From positions 62,001 to 126,000 of the forward strand of contig NZ_SDPU01000028.1 of NCBI RefSeq assembly GCF_004168035.1: a stretch of 64,000 nt of DNA, read 5' to 3'. Of this stretch, positions 57,166 to 64,000 are shown piece by piece. The position numbers were made by a program, and so were the translations under genes. The stretch is from Nocardioides iriomotensis. GTDB taxonomy: Bacteria > Actinomycetota > Actinomycetes > Propionibacteriales > Nocardioidaceae. Position 1 is the first letter of the stretch. Each line of letters begins with the position of its first letter. The notes beneath the pieces are model-generated. The model did not search any database. It saw only the letters and a program-made list of their open reading frames with translations, and had not been told where the DNA came from.

Positions 57166-58085
57166 GGGAGGCGCTCCACCTCGACCCCGACCCGCGATCG
57201 GTCAGCCGGGCGCGGGACTGGGTCGTCGGGGAGCTCAGCGACCTCGGCCGGCCGGACCTCGTCGACGCCGCGACGCTGGGCATCTCCGAGCTCGTCACCA
57301 ACGCGATCCTGCACGCCGAGCCGCCGATCACCGTCGCCGTGCTGGGGTCCCGCGAGCGCCCGCGCGTCGAGGTCCGCGACCGCTCGAAGCGGCCGCCGCG
57401 CACCGGCGGCGACATGACCGACGCCGACGCGCTCATGCGCACGGTCGGCCGCGGCATGGCCATCGTCGCGCTCTACTCGCAGGCCTGGGGCGCCGACGTC
57501 TCCCCCGACGGCAAGGTGGTCTGGTTCGTGCCCAGCCCCGACCCCGGCGTCGACGTGGCCGAGAGCGGCGACGTCTTCGTCCTCGAGGAGGCCATCGAGG
57601 AGCTCGGCGTCGCCGTCGACGAGCGACTGCTCGACGTGCACCTGCTCGGCATGCCCGCCCAGGTCTTCGCGTCCTTCCGCGAGTGGTACGCCGAGATCCG
57701 CCGCGAGCTGCGGCTGCTCGCGTTCGCGCACCCCGACCGGTTCCCGGTCGCCACCGAGCTCGTCGAGCTCACGCTGCAGACCGAGACCGAGCGCCGGCAC
57801 GCCCGCGGCATCGAGCAGCTCGACAACGCCATCCGCTCCGGCGCCGCGACCGTCGACCTTCACTACCGCGTGCCGGCGAGCTCGCCGGCCACGATGGCGC
57901 GGATGAACGACCTCCTCGCCCGGGCCGACCGGTTCTGCCGCGACCAGAGCCTGCTCACGATGCCGGCGACGCCGCAGCAGCTGGCGCTGCTGGACTGGTA
58001 CGCCGGCGAGTTCACGCGCCAGGCCGCCGGCCACGAACCACAGGCGTGGAGCGGCAGCTCCGTGGTCGAGCCGCCCACGACGTGA
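57162..58085 (+). CDS. RsbW-like HATPase protein with long C-terminal extension
   Basis: A 307-residue protein. Residues 1-120 are an anti-sigma-type HATPase_c domain: N-box SELVTNAILHA (42-52), VRDRSKRPP and G-box GRGMAIVALYSQAWG (96-110). The remaining 185 residues are helical and contain EEAIEELGVAVDERLLDVHLLGMPAQVFASFREWYAEIRRELR and TMARMNDLLARADRFCRDQSLL; this part is not recognised. It could bind a sigma factor or antagonist. It is translationally coupled to the channel upstream and to crcB downstream by GTGA overlaps on both sides. Confidence 0.75.
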   Translation: MREALHLDPDPRSVSRARDWVVGELSDLGRPDLVDAATLGISELVTNAILHAEPPITVAVLGSRERPRVEVRDRSKRPPRTGGDMTDADALMRTVGRGMAIVALYSQAWGADVSPDGKVVWFVPSPDPGVDVAESGDVFVLEEAIEELGVAVDERLLDVHLLGMPAQVFASFREWYAEIRRELRLLAFAHPDRFPVATELVELTLQTETERRHARGIEQLDNAIRSGAATVDLHYRVPASSPATMARMNDLLARADRFCRDQSLLTMPATPQQLALLDWYAGEFTRQAAGHEPQAWSGSSVVEPPTT

Positions 58086-58480
58086 ACGCGCCACGAGTGC
58101 TCCCCGCGCTCGGCGTCGTCGCGGCTGGTGGCGCCCTCGGCGCGGTGCTGCGGGCGTCGCTGGGCCTCGCGTTCCCGGACCCGGCCGGCGCCTTCCCCTG
58201 GACGACGTTCGTGATCAACGTCTCGGGCAGCCTGCTCCTCGCGCTGCTCGGCGCCGTACCCGCGCTGCGGCGGCACGCGCTGATGCGGCCGTTCCTCGGG
58301 GCTGGGCTGCTCGGCGGCTACACCACGCTGTCCGCGACGTCCGAGGAGGCGCGGCTCATGCTCGAGGGCGGCGACCCGACGCTCGCCGCGGTCTACCTGG
58401 TCGGCACGCTGGCCGCCTGCGTGGTCGGGGTGCACCTCGCACGCCTGTACGAGCACCGGGAGCGGCGGGAGACGCGATGA
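58082..58480 (+). CDS. crcB: Fluoride channel CrcB/Fluc, first subunit
   Basis: A 132-residue four-helix protein of the CrcB (Fluc) family, exporting fluoride. Motifs are GGALGAVLRASLGL at the N-terminus, the conserved INVSGSLLLALL (Asn lines the pore), and LLGGYTTLSATSEEA with its sodium-binding and phenylalanine/threonine track region. The GTG at 58082 overlaps the HATPase stop by 4 bases. It is followed by a second crcB gene with a 4-base overlap, so the channel is probably a heterodimer. No fluoride riboswitch was recognised upstream. Confidence 0.92.
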   Translation: MNAPRVLPALGVVAAGGALGAVLRASLGLAFPDPAGAFPWTTFVINVSGSLLLALLGAVPALRRHALMRPFLGAGLLGGYTTLSATSEEARLMLEGGDPTLAAVYLVGTLAACVVGVHLARLYEHRERRETR

Positions 58481-58806
58481 CCCTCCTGTTCGTCGCGCTC
58501 GGCGCCGCGGTCGGCGCGCCGCTGCGGTACGCCCTCGCGCTGCTCTTCGACGGGCTCTGGCCGGGCGGCACGATCGCGGTCAACTGGCTGGGGTCGTTCC
58601 TGCTGGGCTGGTTCGTCGGGCTCGGCCTCGACGGCGGCACGCTGGCCCTGCTCGGCACCGGTTTCTGCGGCGGACTGACGACCTACTCCGCGTTCGCCGT
58701 GCAGACGCACGAGCGCGGTGTCCGGCTCGGCACCGCCATCGCGGTGCTCACGATCGTGCCGGCGCTGGGCCTGTGCTGGCTGGGGTTCTGGCTGGGTCAG
58801 GCGTAG
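58477..58806 (+). CDS. crcB: Fluoride channel CrcB/Fluc, second subunit
   Basis: A 109-residue CrcB family protein with four helices. Motifs are GAAVGAPLRYALALL, AVNWLGSFLLGWF and GFCGGLTTYSAFAVQTHE. ATG 58477 overlaps the first crcB stop codon (ATGA). Its end overlaps the end of the convergent metallopeptidase gene by 10 bases. Confidence 0.92.
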   Translation: MTLLFVALGAAVGAPLRYALALLFDGLWPGGTIAVNWLGSFLLGWFVGLGLDGGTLALLGTGFCGGLTTYSAFAVQTHERGVRLGTAIAVLTIVPALGLCWLGFWLGQA

Positions 58807-59147
58807 CCGAGGTCGTGCAGGCGGTCGTCGTCGATGCCGAAGTGGTGCGCGATCTCGTGGACGACCGTCACGTGCACCTCGTGGACGACCTCCTCCTCCG
58901 AGGCGCACATGTCGAGCGTGGGGTTGCGGAACACCAGGATCCGGTCGGGCAGCACGCCGGCGTACGCCGAGTCGCGCTCGGTCAGCGGCGTGCCGTCGTA
59001 GAGCCCGAGCAGGTCGGGGTCGTCCGGCGGCGGCTCGTCCTCGACGAGCACGACCACGTTGCTCATCAGTGCGGCGAGCTCGGGCGGCACGCGGTCGAGG
59101 GCGTCGGAGACGAGCTCCTCGAAGCGTGCGCGCGACATCTCGATCAC
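58797..59147 (-). CDS. Zincin-like metallopeptidase family protein
   Basis: A 116-residue single-domain protein with the zinc motif HEIAHHFGIDDDRLHDLGY near the C-terminus (His, Glu and His in HExxH, third ligand Asp). It belongs to the small metallopeptidase family (DUF1025/possibl zinc protease) found in actinobacteria. Activity is not proven. The GTG at 59147 is preceded by CAGGAT at 6 bases, compatible with a leaderless transcript; an in-frame ATG at 59138 is the alternative. It overlaps crcB by 10 bases tail to tail. Confidence 0.85.
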   Translation of the reverse strand: MIEMSRARFEELVSDALDRVPPELAALMSNVVVLVEDEPPPDDPDLLGLYDGTPLTERDSAYAGVLPDRILVFRNPTLDMCASEEEVVHEVHVTVVHEIAHHFGIDDDRLHDLGYA

Positions 59148-59257
59148 GTCTCCATCCTGCCGGGTCCACCCGATTTGGCCGGTCCCCGAGCGGCCCCTAT
59201 GCTTGTCCGGTCCCCGACGGCAGTCGTGCCCGACGGCCGCTGGGAGGGCAGCACCTG

Positions 59258-59330
59258 GCCCCCATCGTCTAGCGGCCTAGGACCCCGCCCTTTCACGGCG
59301 GTAGCACGGGTTCGAATCCCGTTGGGGGTG
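59258..59330 (+). tRNA. tRNA-Glu (anticodon TTC)
   Basis: A 73-base cloverleaf. Acceptor GCCCCCA pairs with TGGGGGT (one G-T), anticodon stem CCGCC/GGCGG encloses CTTTCAC with anticodon TTC, and the T arm has GGTTCGAATCC. CCA is not encoded. Confidence 0.97.
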
Positions 59331-59351
59331 CCCAGATCGAGAGGTTCGACG

Positions 59352-59366
59352 CTCCCGATTCGGGAG
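59352..59366 (+). terminator. Short hairpin after tRNA-Glu
   Basis: CTCCC GATTC GGGAG, with two further complementary bases inside the loop, lies 21 bases after the tRNA. It is a weak terminator candidate with no T run. Confidence 0.35.
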
Positions 59367-59450
59367 AACGCAGGACGGTGGGTTAGCATTGCGCCCGCCT
59401 GATCGACACAGTCGAGAAAGCAAGAAGTGCATCACCAAGCAACACCACAA

Positions 59451-59527
59451 GGCCCCGTAGCGCAGTTGGTTAGCGCGCCGCCCTGTCACGGCGGAGGCCG
59501 CGGGTTCGAGTCCCGTCGGGGTCGCCA
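59451..59527 (+). tRNA. tRNA-Asp (anticodon GTC)
   Basis: Cloverleaf with acceptor GGCCCCG/CGGGGTC, anticodon stem CCGCC/GGCGG around CTGTCAC (anticodon GTC), T arm GGTTCGAGTCC, discriminator G and encoded CCA (59525-59527). Confidence 0.97.
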
Positions 59528-59528
59528 T

Positions 59529-59605
59529 GGGCAGGTAGCTCAGTTGGTACGAGCGTCCGCCTGAAAAGTGGAAGGTCGGCGGTTCGACCCCGCCCCTGCC
59601 CACCA
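59529..59605 (+). tRNA. tRNA-Phe (anticodon GAA)
   Basis: Cloverleaf starting one base after tRNA-Asp. Acceptor GGGCAGG/CCTGCCC, anticodon stem TCCGC/GTGGA (one G-T) around CTGAAAA (anticodon GAA), T arm GGCGG/CCGCC, discriminator A and encoded CCA (59603-59605). It is co-transcribed with tRNA-Asp. Confidence 0.97.
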
Positions 59606-59609
59606 CCGA

Positions 59610-59644
59610 AACCGCAGGTCAGAGTCTTCTTCTGACCTGCGGTT
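59610..59644 (+). terminator. Rho-independent terminator after the tRNA pair
   Basis: AACCGCAGGTCAGA and TCTGACCTGCGGTT form a perfect 14-base stem around a 7-base loop, followed by CTCGTTT. It begins 5 bases after tRNA-Phe. Confidence 0.9.
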
Positions 59645-59732
59645 CTCGTTTCACGCCCACCCGACCGCCCTGCGTGACGGCAACGGCCCGCCCAGCCTCC
59701 GGAGGACCGTCCGCTACTCGTCCGGGACGACC

Positions 59733-59762
59733 TTGCCCTTGGCACGGGCGCCCCTCGATACT
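59733..59762 (+). promoter_or_regulatory. Possible promoter of the STAS gene
   Basis: TTGCCC (59733-59738), 18 bases, GATACT (59757-59762), 40 bases before the ATG at 59803. Moderate match to the housekeeping pattern. Confidence 0.35.
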
Positions 59763-59802
59763 GACGTCCAATGCCTGCATTTTCGCCGACAACCTGACGT
59801 TC

Positions 59803-60231
59803 ATGACCCGGAAGTTCCCGTCCGAGCGCCTGCCCCCCGATGAGGGTCGCCGGACGAAGCGGGCTGGCCCCGAGATCGCCGTCAGTTGTCACGACAACGG
59901 CGACTGGCTGGTCGTCGAGCTTGCCGGCGAGCTCGACATCGCGACCGTTCCGCTCGCGGAGCGGCTCATGAAGCCGAGCGATCTTCTCGCGGTCGACGTC
60001 GCGGGCCTGACCTTCATCGACTGCCGCGGCCTCGGCATGTTGACGGCTCGAGCACGAGCGGCTGTGGCGGCGGGCGGGTGCCTACGCCTCGTGGCACCGT
60101 CTCGCGCAGTGCGCAAGCTGCTCGACATCGCGGAGCTGCAAGCCGCTCTACCGGTTTTCGACTCGCTGGACGGGGCCCTCTCGGCACCGCTGGCGAACCC
60201 GTCCCCCGACGACCACACGGAGGACCGCTAG
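59803..60231 (+). CDS. STAS-domain protein lacking the usual phosphoserine
   Basis: A 142-residue protein with a basic N-terminus (about 1-25) and a STAS domain (about 26-125). The domain has VVELAGELDIATVPLAERL and LLAVDVAGLTFIDCRGLGML. The residue at the canonical phosphoacceptor position is Cys74 (IDCRG) where antagonists have Ser. It might be insensitive to the anti-sigma kinase, or redox-controlled. ATG 59803 is chosen; in-frame starts upstream lie before the candidate promoter. It heads a cluster with two GAF-ANTAR genes and an RsbW-like gene. Confidence 0.78.
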   Translation: MTRKFPSERLPPDEGRRTKRAGPEIAVSCHDNGDWLVVELAGELDIATVPLAERLMKPSDLLAVDVAGLTFIDCRGLGMLTARARAAVAAGGCLRLVAPSRAVRKLLDIAELQAALPVFDSLDGALSAPLANPSPDDHTEDR

Positions 60232-60287
60232 CTTGCTGCCGAGCTCGCTCCTGGCGAGCGGAAGGCGTCCGTCGACGCTGGGCCTCG

Positions 60288-60304
60288 CGCCCCCCCGGGG
60301 GGCG
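60288..60304 (+). terminator. C/G hairpin after the STAS gene
   Basis: CGCCCCCC pairs with GGGGGGCG around a single central base, 56 bases after the STAS stop. It is compact and very GC-rich, without a T run. Confidence 0.4.
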
Positions 60305-60468
60305 GCACCGGGCCCCTGCTGCAGGATGTTTCCTCCGACGAGGGAGCGAGATGGCGGGGCGGCGTCCGGCGCGTAGGCTGAGGACTGCCGAGGATCCTGC
60401 CGTGGGCCGTCGAAACAGGGCCCGCGCTGCGGATCGAGGCGACGTCGGTACCCGAGCAGGAGCTTGCG

Positions 60469-61125
60469 ATGAACGGCACACCGGTTCCTGTCCTTGATCG
60501 CCTGCTGAGTTCGTGCTGCAAGGAGGCCGGACTCGACGGGGCGGGCGTGTCCATCGTGTCCTCGAGCGGGGCCCACGAGCCGCTCTACGGCTCCGACCAC
60601 GTCGCCGAGGCGATAGAACGTCTCCAGGTCACCCTCGGCGAGGGTCCGTGCATCGATGCTTCGGCGACGGGTACCCCGGTGCTCGTGGCCGATCTCACCG
60701 ATCCGCGTGATGCCGTCGCCGGCCGTTGGCCGGTCTTCCGGGACGAGGCGACCCTGGCCGGCGCGCGTGCGATCTTCGCCTTCCCCCTCAGGATCGGTGC
60801 CATCTCCCTGGGAGCAGTCGACCTCTACCGCCACACGGCCGGCCCACTGAGCCGCAAAGAGTTGGGCAGCGCCTACTCGTCGATGGAGAAGGTCGGCTTG
60901 GCCGTGTTGGAGACGCCCGACTACTACGGCGACGTTGATGCTCCCACGACCATCAACATGACCGTTCACCAAGCCGCCGGAATGGTGATGGGTCAACTCG
61001 ACAGCAGCATCGACGAAGCCATGGTGCGGCTGCGTGCCGCTGCCTTCGCCGAGGGCCTGAGCGTGAACGAGCTTGCGGTCGAGGTGGTCGACGGCCGCCG
61101 GCGGTTCCTCAAGGAGACCCGATGA
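60469..61125 (+). CDS. GAF-ANTAR regulator (first)
   Basis: A 218-residue cytoplasmic regulator. The GAF domain spans about residues 5-145 ([72 protein letters not shown]). The ANTAR RNA-binding domain spans about 155-215 ([42 protein letters not shown]). ANTAR proteins bind paired hexaloop hairpins to prevent transcription termination. Cys22 or 23 may sense redox. The stop overlaps the next gene (ATGA). Confidence 0.88.
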   Translation: MNGTPVPVLDRLLSSCCKEAGLDGAGVSIVSSSGAHEPLYGSDHVAEAIERLQVTLGEGPCIDASATGTPVLVADLTDPRDAVAGRWPVFRDEATLAGARAIFAFPLRIGAISLGAVDLYRHTAGPLSRKELGSAYSSMEKVGLAVLETPDYYGDVDAPTTINMTVHQAAGMVMGQLDSSIDEAMVRLRAAAFAEGLSVNELAVEVVDGRRRFLKETR

Positions 61126-61907
61126 ACGACCCTCGATCGGCGCACCGGAACCCTGGGACCGGGCGTGACGCGCTGCTCGCCGAAACCTTCGTGATGCTCG
61201 CCGACACACTCGTCACGGACTACGACGTGATCGACGTCCTGGACCGGCTGGTGAACACCTGCCTGGAGCTCCTGGATGTCGCAGAGGCGGGGTTGCTCCT
61301 CATCGACCCACGCGGCGTTCTCCAGCTGGTGGCCGCCTCGAGCGGCGCGACGCGCATGCTCGAGCTTCTCCAGCTCCAAGGTCAGGAGGGCGGCCCCTGC
61401 GTCGAGGCGGTCCGGACCGGCGAGCCCGTCACGGTGGAGGTCCTCGCCGGCGAGACACGATGGCCTCGCTTCGCGGAGGCGGCGGGCAACGTCGGGTTCA
61501 CCTCGGTCCATGCGGTGCCCATGCGCTTGCGCACCGAAGCGATCGGCGGACTGAACCTCTTCAGCAAGACCCAGCCCCCGATGGGCGCGGCGGACCAGCG
61601 GATCGCCCGCGCGCTCGCAGATGTGGCCACCATCGGGATCCTGCAGCAGCGAAGCGTGCGCCGCAGCTCCCTGCTCGCAGAACAGCTCCAGGGGGCACTG
61701 AACAGCAGAATCGTGATCGAGCAGGCCAAGGGGCTTCTCGCCGAGTCGGGCCAAGTCGACATGGACACCGCATTCAACGCGTTGCGCGCCTACGCCCGCA
61801 CCCGCAACGAGAAGCTCAGCCTGGTCGCGCAGTCCTTGGTCCGCCGAACGCTGCCGACCACCGCGGTCCTCGACGCCGACCAGCACTCTCCGCGTGGGCG
61901 GACCTGA
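61122..61907 (+). CDS. GAF-ANTAR regulator (second)
   Basis: A 261-residue regulator with a GAF domain (about 20-180; [69 protein letters not shown]) and an ANTAR domain (about 190-245; [48 protein letters not shown]). It differs from the first copy in length and in the GAF pocket. The two genes overlap by 4 bases, so the proteins may form a heterodimer. A partner antiterminator RNA was not located. Confidence 0.88.
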   Translation: MNDPRSAHRNPGTGRDALLAETFVMLADTLVTDYDVIDVLDRLVNTCLELLDVAEAGLLLIDPRGVLQLVAASSGATRMLELLQLQGQEGGPCVEAVRTGEPVTVEVLAGETRWPRFAEAAGNVGFTSVHAVPMRLRTEAIGGLNLFSKTQPPMGAADQRIARALADVATIGILQQRSVRRSSLLAEQLQGALNSRIVIEQAKGLLAESGQVDMDTAFNALRAYARTRNEKLSLVAQSLVRRTLPTTAVLDADQHSPRGRT

Positions 61908-61955
61908 CCGCAGCCCCGACGGGTGCACAGCGGTCACAGCAGGGGTCGAACGGGT

Positions 61956-62366
61956 TCAGGTCCATGTCCGGGCGGGGCCAGGGTCGACGTGGGTGGCGAA
62001 CGACGCCCAGACCGACTTCGAGCCCGAATCGTCGCGGCTCGCGCCCCACTCATGGCTCAGCATCTCGACCAGCACCAGTCCGCGACCACCCACGTCCGTC
62101 GCCCGTGGCGACGACCTGACCGGCAGTGAGCCTGAGCCGTCCCGGATGACCAGCAGCACCACCCCGTCCATGCTCGTCAACGTCACCGTGAACGCCGTCT
62201 GCGCGTGCACCAAGGCGTTCGTCGCGAGCTCGTTCCCGACCAGCTGTGCGTCCTCCACCAGATGCGCAAGGCCGTGCGCGACGAGATGCTCAGCGACGAA
62301 GTCGCGGACCTTCGACGCGCTCTCCGGCTCGGGCGCGAAAACCAGCTCGTGGGACCATCCAGACAT
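61956..62366 (-). CDS. RsbW-like ATP-binding protein (HATPase_c)
   Basis: A 136-residue single HATPase_c domain of the anti-sigma factor type: N-box VGNELATNALVHAQT (about 43-57), LLVIRDGSG and G-box GGRGLVLVEMLSHEWG. Proteins of this kind bind sigma factors or phosphorylate STAS antagonists. It converges on the GAF-ANTAR operon with 48 bases between stops. The STAS protein at 59803 and the SigF-type factor at 5682 are candidate partners, but this is inference. Confidence 0.85.
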   Translation of the reverse strand: MSGWSHELVFAPEPESASKVRDFVAEHLVAHGLAHLVEDAQLVGNELATNALVHAQTAFTVTLTSMDGVVLLVIRDGSGSLPVRSSPRATDVGGRGLVLVEMLSHEWGASRDDSGSKSVWASFATHVDPGPARTWT

Positions 62367-62447
62367 CTGACCCCCTCCCCAGGGCTCGACACAGTGATGT
62401 CGGGACAGGCAGGGTCTGGACTCATGTCACCGCAACTCGCCGCCAGG

Positions 62448-62585
62448 TTACCTCTGGCTCGCCCCCCAGGCACCCACGAAATCGCCATCTGACGACGGCA
62501 GGCCTTCGTCCCCAAAGCGGTGACCCGACGCGCCGGCCAAGAGCGCCAGTGTCGCGACCGTCGCGGCGACCACCTGCCTGCTCAT
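62448..62585 (-). CDS. Possible small exported protein
   Basis: A 45-residue frame whose ATG at 62585 shares one base with the stop of the hydrolase gene (TGATG). It begins MSRQVVAATVATLALLAGASG, which reads as a signal peptide, followed by a short polar tail. Coupling to the hydrolase argues for a real gene; brevity argues against. Confidence 0.35.
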   Translation of the reverse strand: MSRQVVAATVATLALLAGASGHRFGDEGLPSSDGDFVGAWGASQR

Positions 62586-63295
62586 CACGCGCCCCCTCGC
62601 CCGCGGTCCCCGGCACCCCCGCCACGCGAGGACGGCGAGGCGCGCTGCGCGAGCGCGACAACCCGCTCGACGACGGCGTGCGGGTGGTGCAGCAGCTCCA
62701 GGTGCCGGCCCGGCAGCACCTCGACCGGCCAACCGGCCGAGCGGGCCAGCGCCACCTCGTCGGCATAGGTGTCGCCGAAGGCCAGGTAGGCGCAGCGCAG
62801 GCCGCCCCACCCCGCCGCCGGTACGGCGTCCGTGAAGTACGACAGCGGCAGCCGGCGTTCCTGCGCCTGCACGCGCCGGCGCGTGACGTCGTCGGGGAAC
62901 AACCCGTCGAGGTCGCCCGCGTCCCACCACTGCGACCACGGCGGGAGCAGCCCGTCGTCGTCGGCGAGTCCGGCCAGGTGCGCGACGAGCGCCTCGGGCG
63001 CCGTGGGTGCGGGACCACCGTCGAGCGGCGGCAGGGCGGCGTCGACGAACACGACCGCAGCGACGTCCGCGTCGGGGGCCAGGCCCGGCACGTACAGGCC
63101 GGCGTTGCTGTGCGGCACGAGGACGAGCGGGCCGTCGGGCAGCCCGGCCCGGAACCCGGCCAGCACGTCGAGGGGCGTCCGCCCGGACGCGGCGACGACG
63201 AGCGCGCCGTGCCCGGCCGCGCGCAGCACGGCGGCGGCCGGCTCCCAGACGGCGGAGCCGAGCAGCGGGCTCGCCAGCAGCGCCACGGTGCTCAC
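62585..63295 (-). CDS. Alpha/beta hydrolase fold protein
   Basis: A 236-residue alpha/beta hydrolase-like protein. The first strand is VALLASPLLGSAVWEPAAAVL; the nucleophile elbow region is LVLVPHSNAGLYVPGL, with Ser in the H-S-N-A-G motif; the acid is expected near YLAFGDTYADEV and the catalytic His in LPGRHLELLHHP. The C-terminus is Gly/Arg-rich. The GTG at 63295 follows TAGAGT by 6 bases, compatible with a leaderless transcript. Substrate unknown. Confidence 0.82.
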   Translation of the reverse strand: MSTVALLASPLLGSAVWEPAAAVLRAAGHGALVVAASGRTPLDVLAGFRAGLPDGPLVLVPHSNAGLYVPGLAPDADVAAVVFVDAALPPLDGGPAPTAPEALVAHLAGLADDDGLLPPWSQWWDAGDLDGLFPDDVTRRRVQAQERRLPLSYFTDAVPAAGWGGLRCAYLAFGDTYADEVALARSAGWPVEVLPGRHLELLHHPHAVVERVVALAQRASPSSRGGGAGDRGRGGA

Positions 63296-63342
63296 GGCCC
63301 GACTCTAGGAGCGTGACCCCAGTCGGGCCGCGAGACGCCCCG

Positions 63343-64000
63343 TCAGCTGATCAGCTCGTCGAGGCGGCCGTAGGCCTCGGCGTTGCCGACGAGCACCTCG
63401 CTGGGCCGGCCGTCGATCGACACCGCCACGTCACCGGGCTGCCAGGTCCACCGAAGGGTGTTCCCCAGCTTGGTGATCCGGTCCTGCAGCAGCGTGAACA
63501 GCGCGACAGACTCCGAGGAGCTGAACCCGACGAACCCCTTCACGAAGTGACCGAGCACCAGCGAGCGCTCGCCGGTCTCCGGGTGCACGCGCACGACCGG
63601 GTGCTTGGTCTCGAAGAGCTGGGAGACGAAGTCGTCGCGCGTGTCGTTGGCGTCGGGCTGCTCGTGCTCCTCGTCGCGCTGGGCGTAGTCGTAGCTGTTG
63701 GTGTGCACGGCCCACAGCCCGTCAACGAGCGCCTTGAGCGGCGCCGGCAGCCCGTCGTACGCCGCGACCGTGTTGGCCCACACCGTGTTGCCGCCGTACG
63801 GCGGGATGGTGACACCGCGCAGCACGTGGGCGCTGCCCGTGTTGACGGTCGGGTGGGCCGTGGTGAGCGGGCCCGTCCGCTCGGCGAAGGCGCGGTGGGC
63901 CTCGTCGTCGAGGTGGCCCTGGCCGCGGAGGAACACGACCTTGTGCCGCAGCAGCGCGGCGCGGATCTCCGCGACGGTCTCCGCGACCCGGTGCGGCAGC
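63343..64000 (-). CDS. TauD/TfdA-like dioxygenase lacking both iron-binding segments; 5' end cut by window
   Basis: The C-terminal 219 residues of a TauD/TfdA family Fe(II)/2-oxoglutarate dioxygenase; the start lies beyond 64000. Recognisable family parts are [64 protein letters not shown] and [21 protein letters not shown]. Two expected segments are missing in frame: the W-H-x-D-V stretch between PTV and TGSAHVLRG (near 63845), and the block from WDNRATxH to the 2-oxoglutarate-binding arginine between PGDVA and VSIDGRPS (near 63425). All three iron ligands are therefore absent, so the protein should be catalytically dead. The frame is otherwise open. Confidence 0.7.
   Translation of the reverse strand, partial: LPHRVAETVAEIRAALLRHKVVFLRGQGHLDDEAHRAFAERTGPLTTAHPTVNTGSAHVLRGVTIPPYGGNTVWANTVAAYDGLPAPLKALVDGLWAVHTNSYDYAQRDEEHEQPDANDTRDDFVSQLFETKHPVVRVHPETGERSLVLGHFVKGFVGFSSSESVALFTLLQDRITKLGNTLRWTWQPGDVAVSIDGRPSEVLVGNAEAYGRLDELIS

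Noticed and set aside
57900-58082. Fluoride riboswitch before crcB
   Set aside because: The region upstream of crcB is coding sequence of the HATPase gene and shows no fluoride-riboswitch core; the genes overlap by 4 bases.

Overview
The window is about 64 kb of very GC-rich DNA with tightly packed genes, many 4-base start/stop overlaps (ATGA, GTGA) and frequent GTG starts. It encodes mycothione reductase, a DUF222/HNH (13E12-type) protein, DUF5709 and DUF1206 proteins, GAF-ANTAR regulators and a Streptomyces-type gas vesicle cluster. Together these point to an actinobacterium, most likely Nocardioidaceae (Nocardioides-like). No rRNA, prophage, transposase or CRISPR array was seen. The window cuts a permease at its left edge and a TauD-like gene at its right edge.

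Left part (1-13 kb): an amino-acid permease, a mu-crystallin/ornithine cyclodeaminase homologue and a proline racemase-family enzyme form a probable amino- or imino-acid catabolic set. A MerR regulator with a leaderless, palindrome-bearing promoter precedes a zinc alcohol dehydrogenase. Next come a SigF/SigB-type stress sigma factor with its own sigma-type promoter, a STAS protein, a CrtI-like oxidoreductase with an SRPBCC partner, a YihY/BrkB membrane protein, a secreted protein and a DUF222 HNH protein.

Centre (13-39 kb): a ten-gene gas vesicle operon (gvpY-like, gvpZ-like, gvpA, F, G, O, J, L, S, K) diverges from a hemerythrin gene. It is followed by the respiratory nitrate reductase operon narK-G-H-J-I, a phosphoketolase, the gluconate genes gntP-gntK with a divergent GntR regulator, a secreted protein, MarR and TauE-type genes, and the molybdate transporter modA-B-C with an HTH/TOBE regulator. 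Gas vesicles, nitrate respiration, molybdate supply and phosphoketolase suggest adaptation to low oxygen.

Right part (39-64 kb): a carboxylate-amine ligase; a copper set (small membrane protein, YcnI, CopC-CopD fusion); a metal-binding-type lipoprotein behind two CNNM/CorC proteins; a PAS-GGDEF diguanylate cyclase; DUF5709; NDH-2 diverging from mycothione reductase; an AbiEi/DUF559-like gene enclosed by inverted arrays of a 32-bp repeat; PhoD diverging from DUF1206; an operon of ion channel, HATPase protein and two CrcB fluoride channels; tRNA-Glu, tRNA-Asp and tRNA-Phe; and a regulatory cluster of STAS, two GAF-ANTAR proteins and an RsbW-like ATPase.

Two signals run through the window. First, promoters of the SigF/SigB type (G/GTTT, 14-17 bases, GGGTAC) stand before the sigma gene, a small conserved gene, the gvp operon, hemerythrin, DUF5709, DUF1206 and PhoD, suggesting a local general-stress regulon whose likely sigma factor is encoded at 5.7 kb. 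Second, several genes look leaderless, with a TANNNT box 6-8 bases before the start codon. The most novel structure is the repeat-flanked AbiEi/DUF559 unit at 52.1-53.4 kb.
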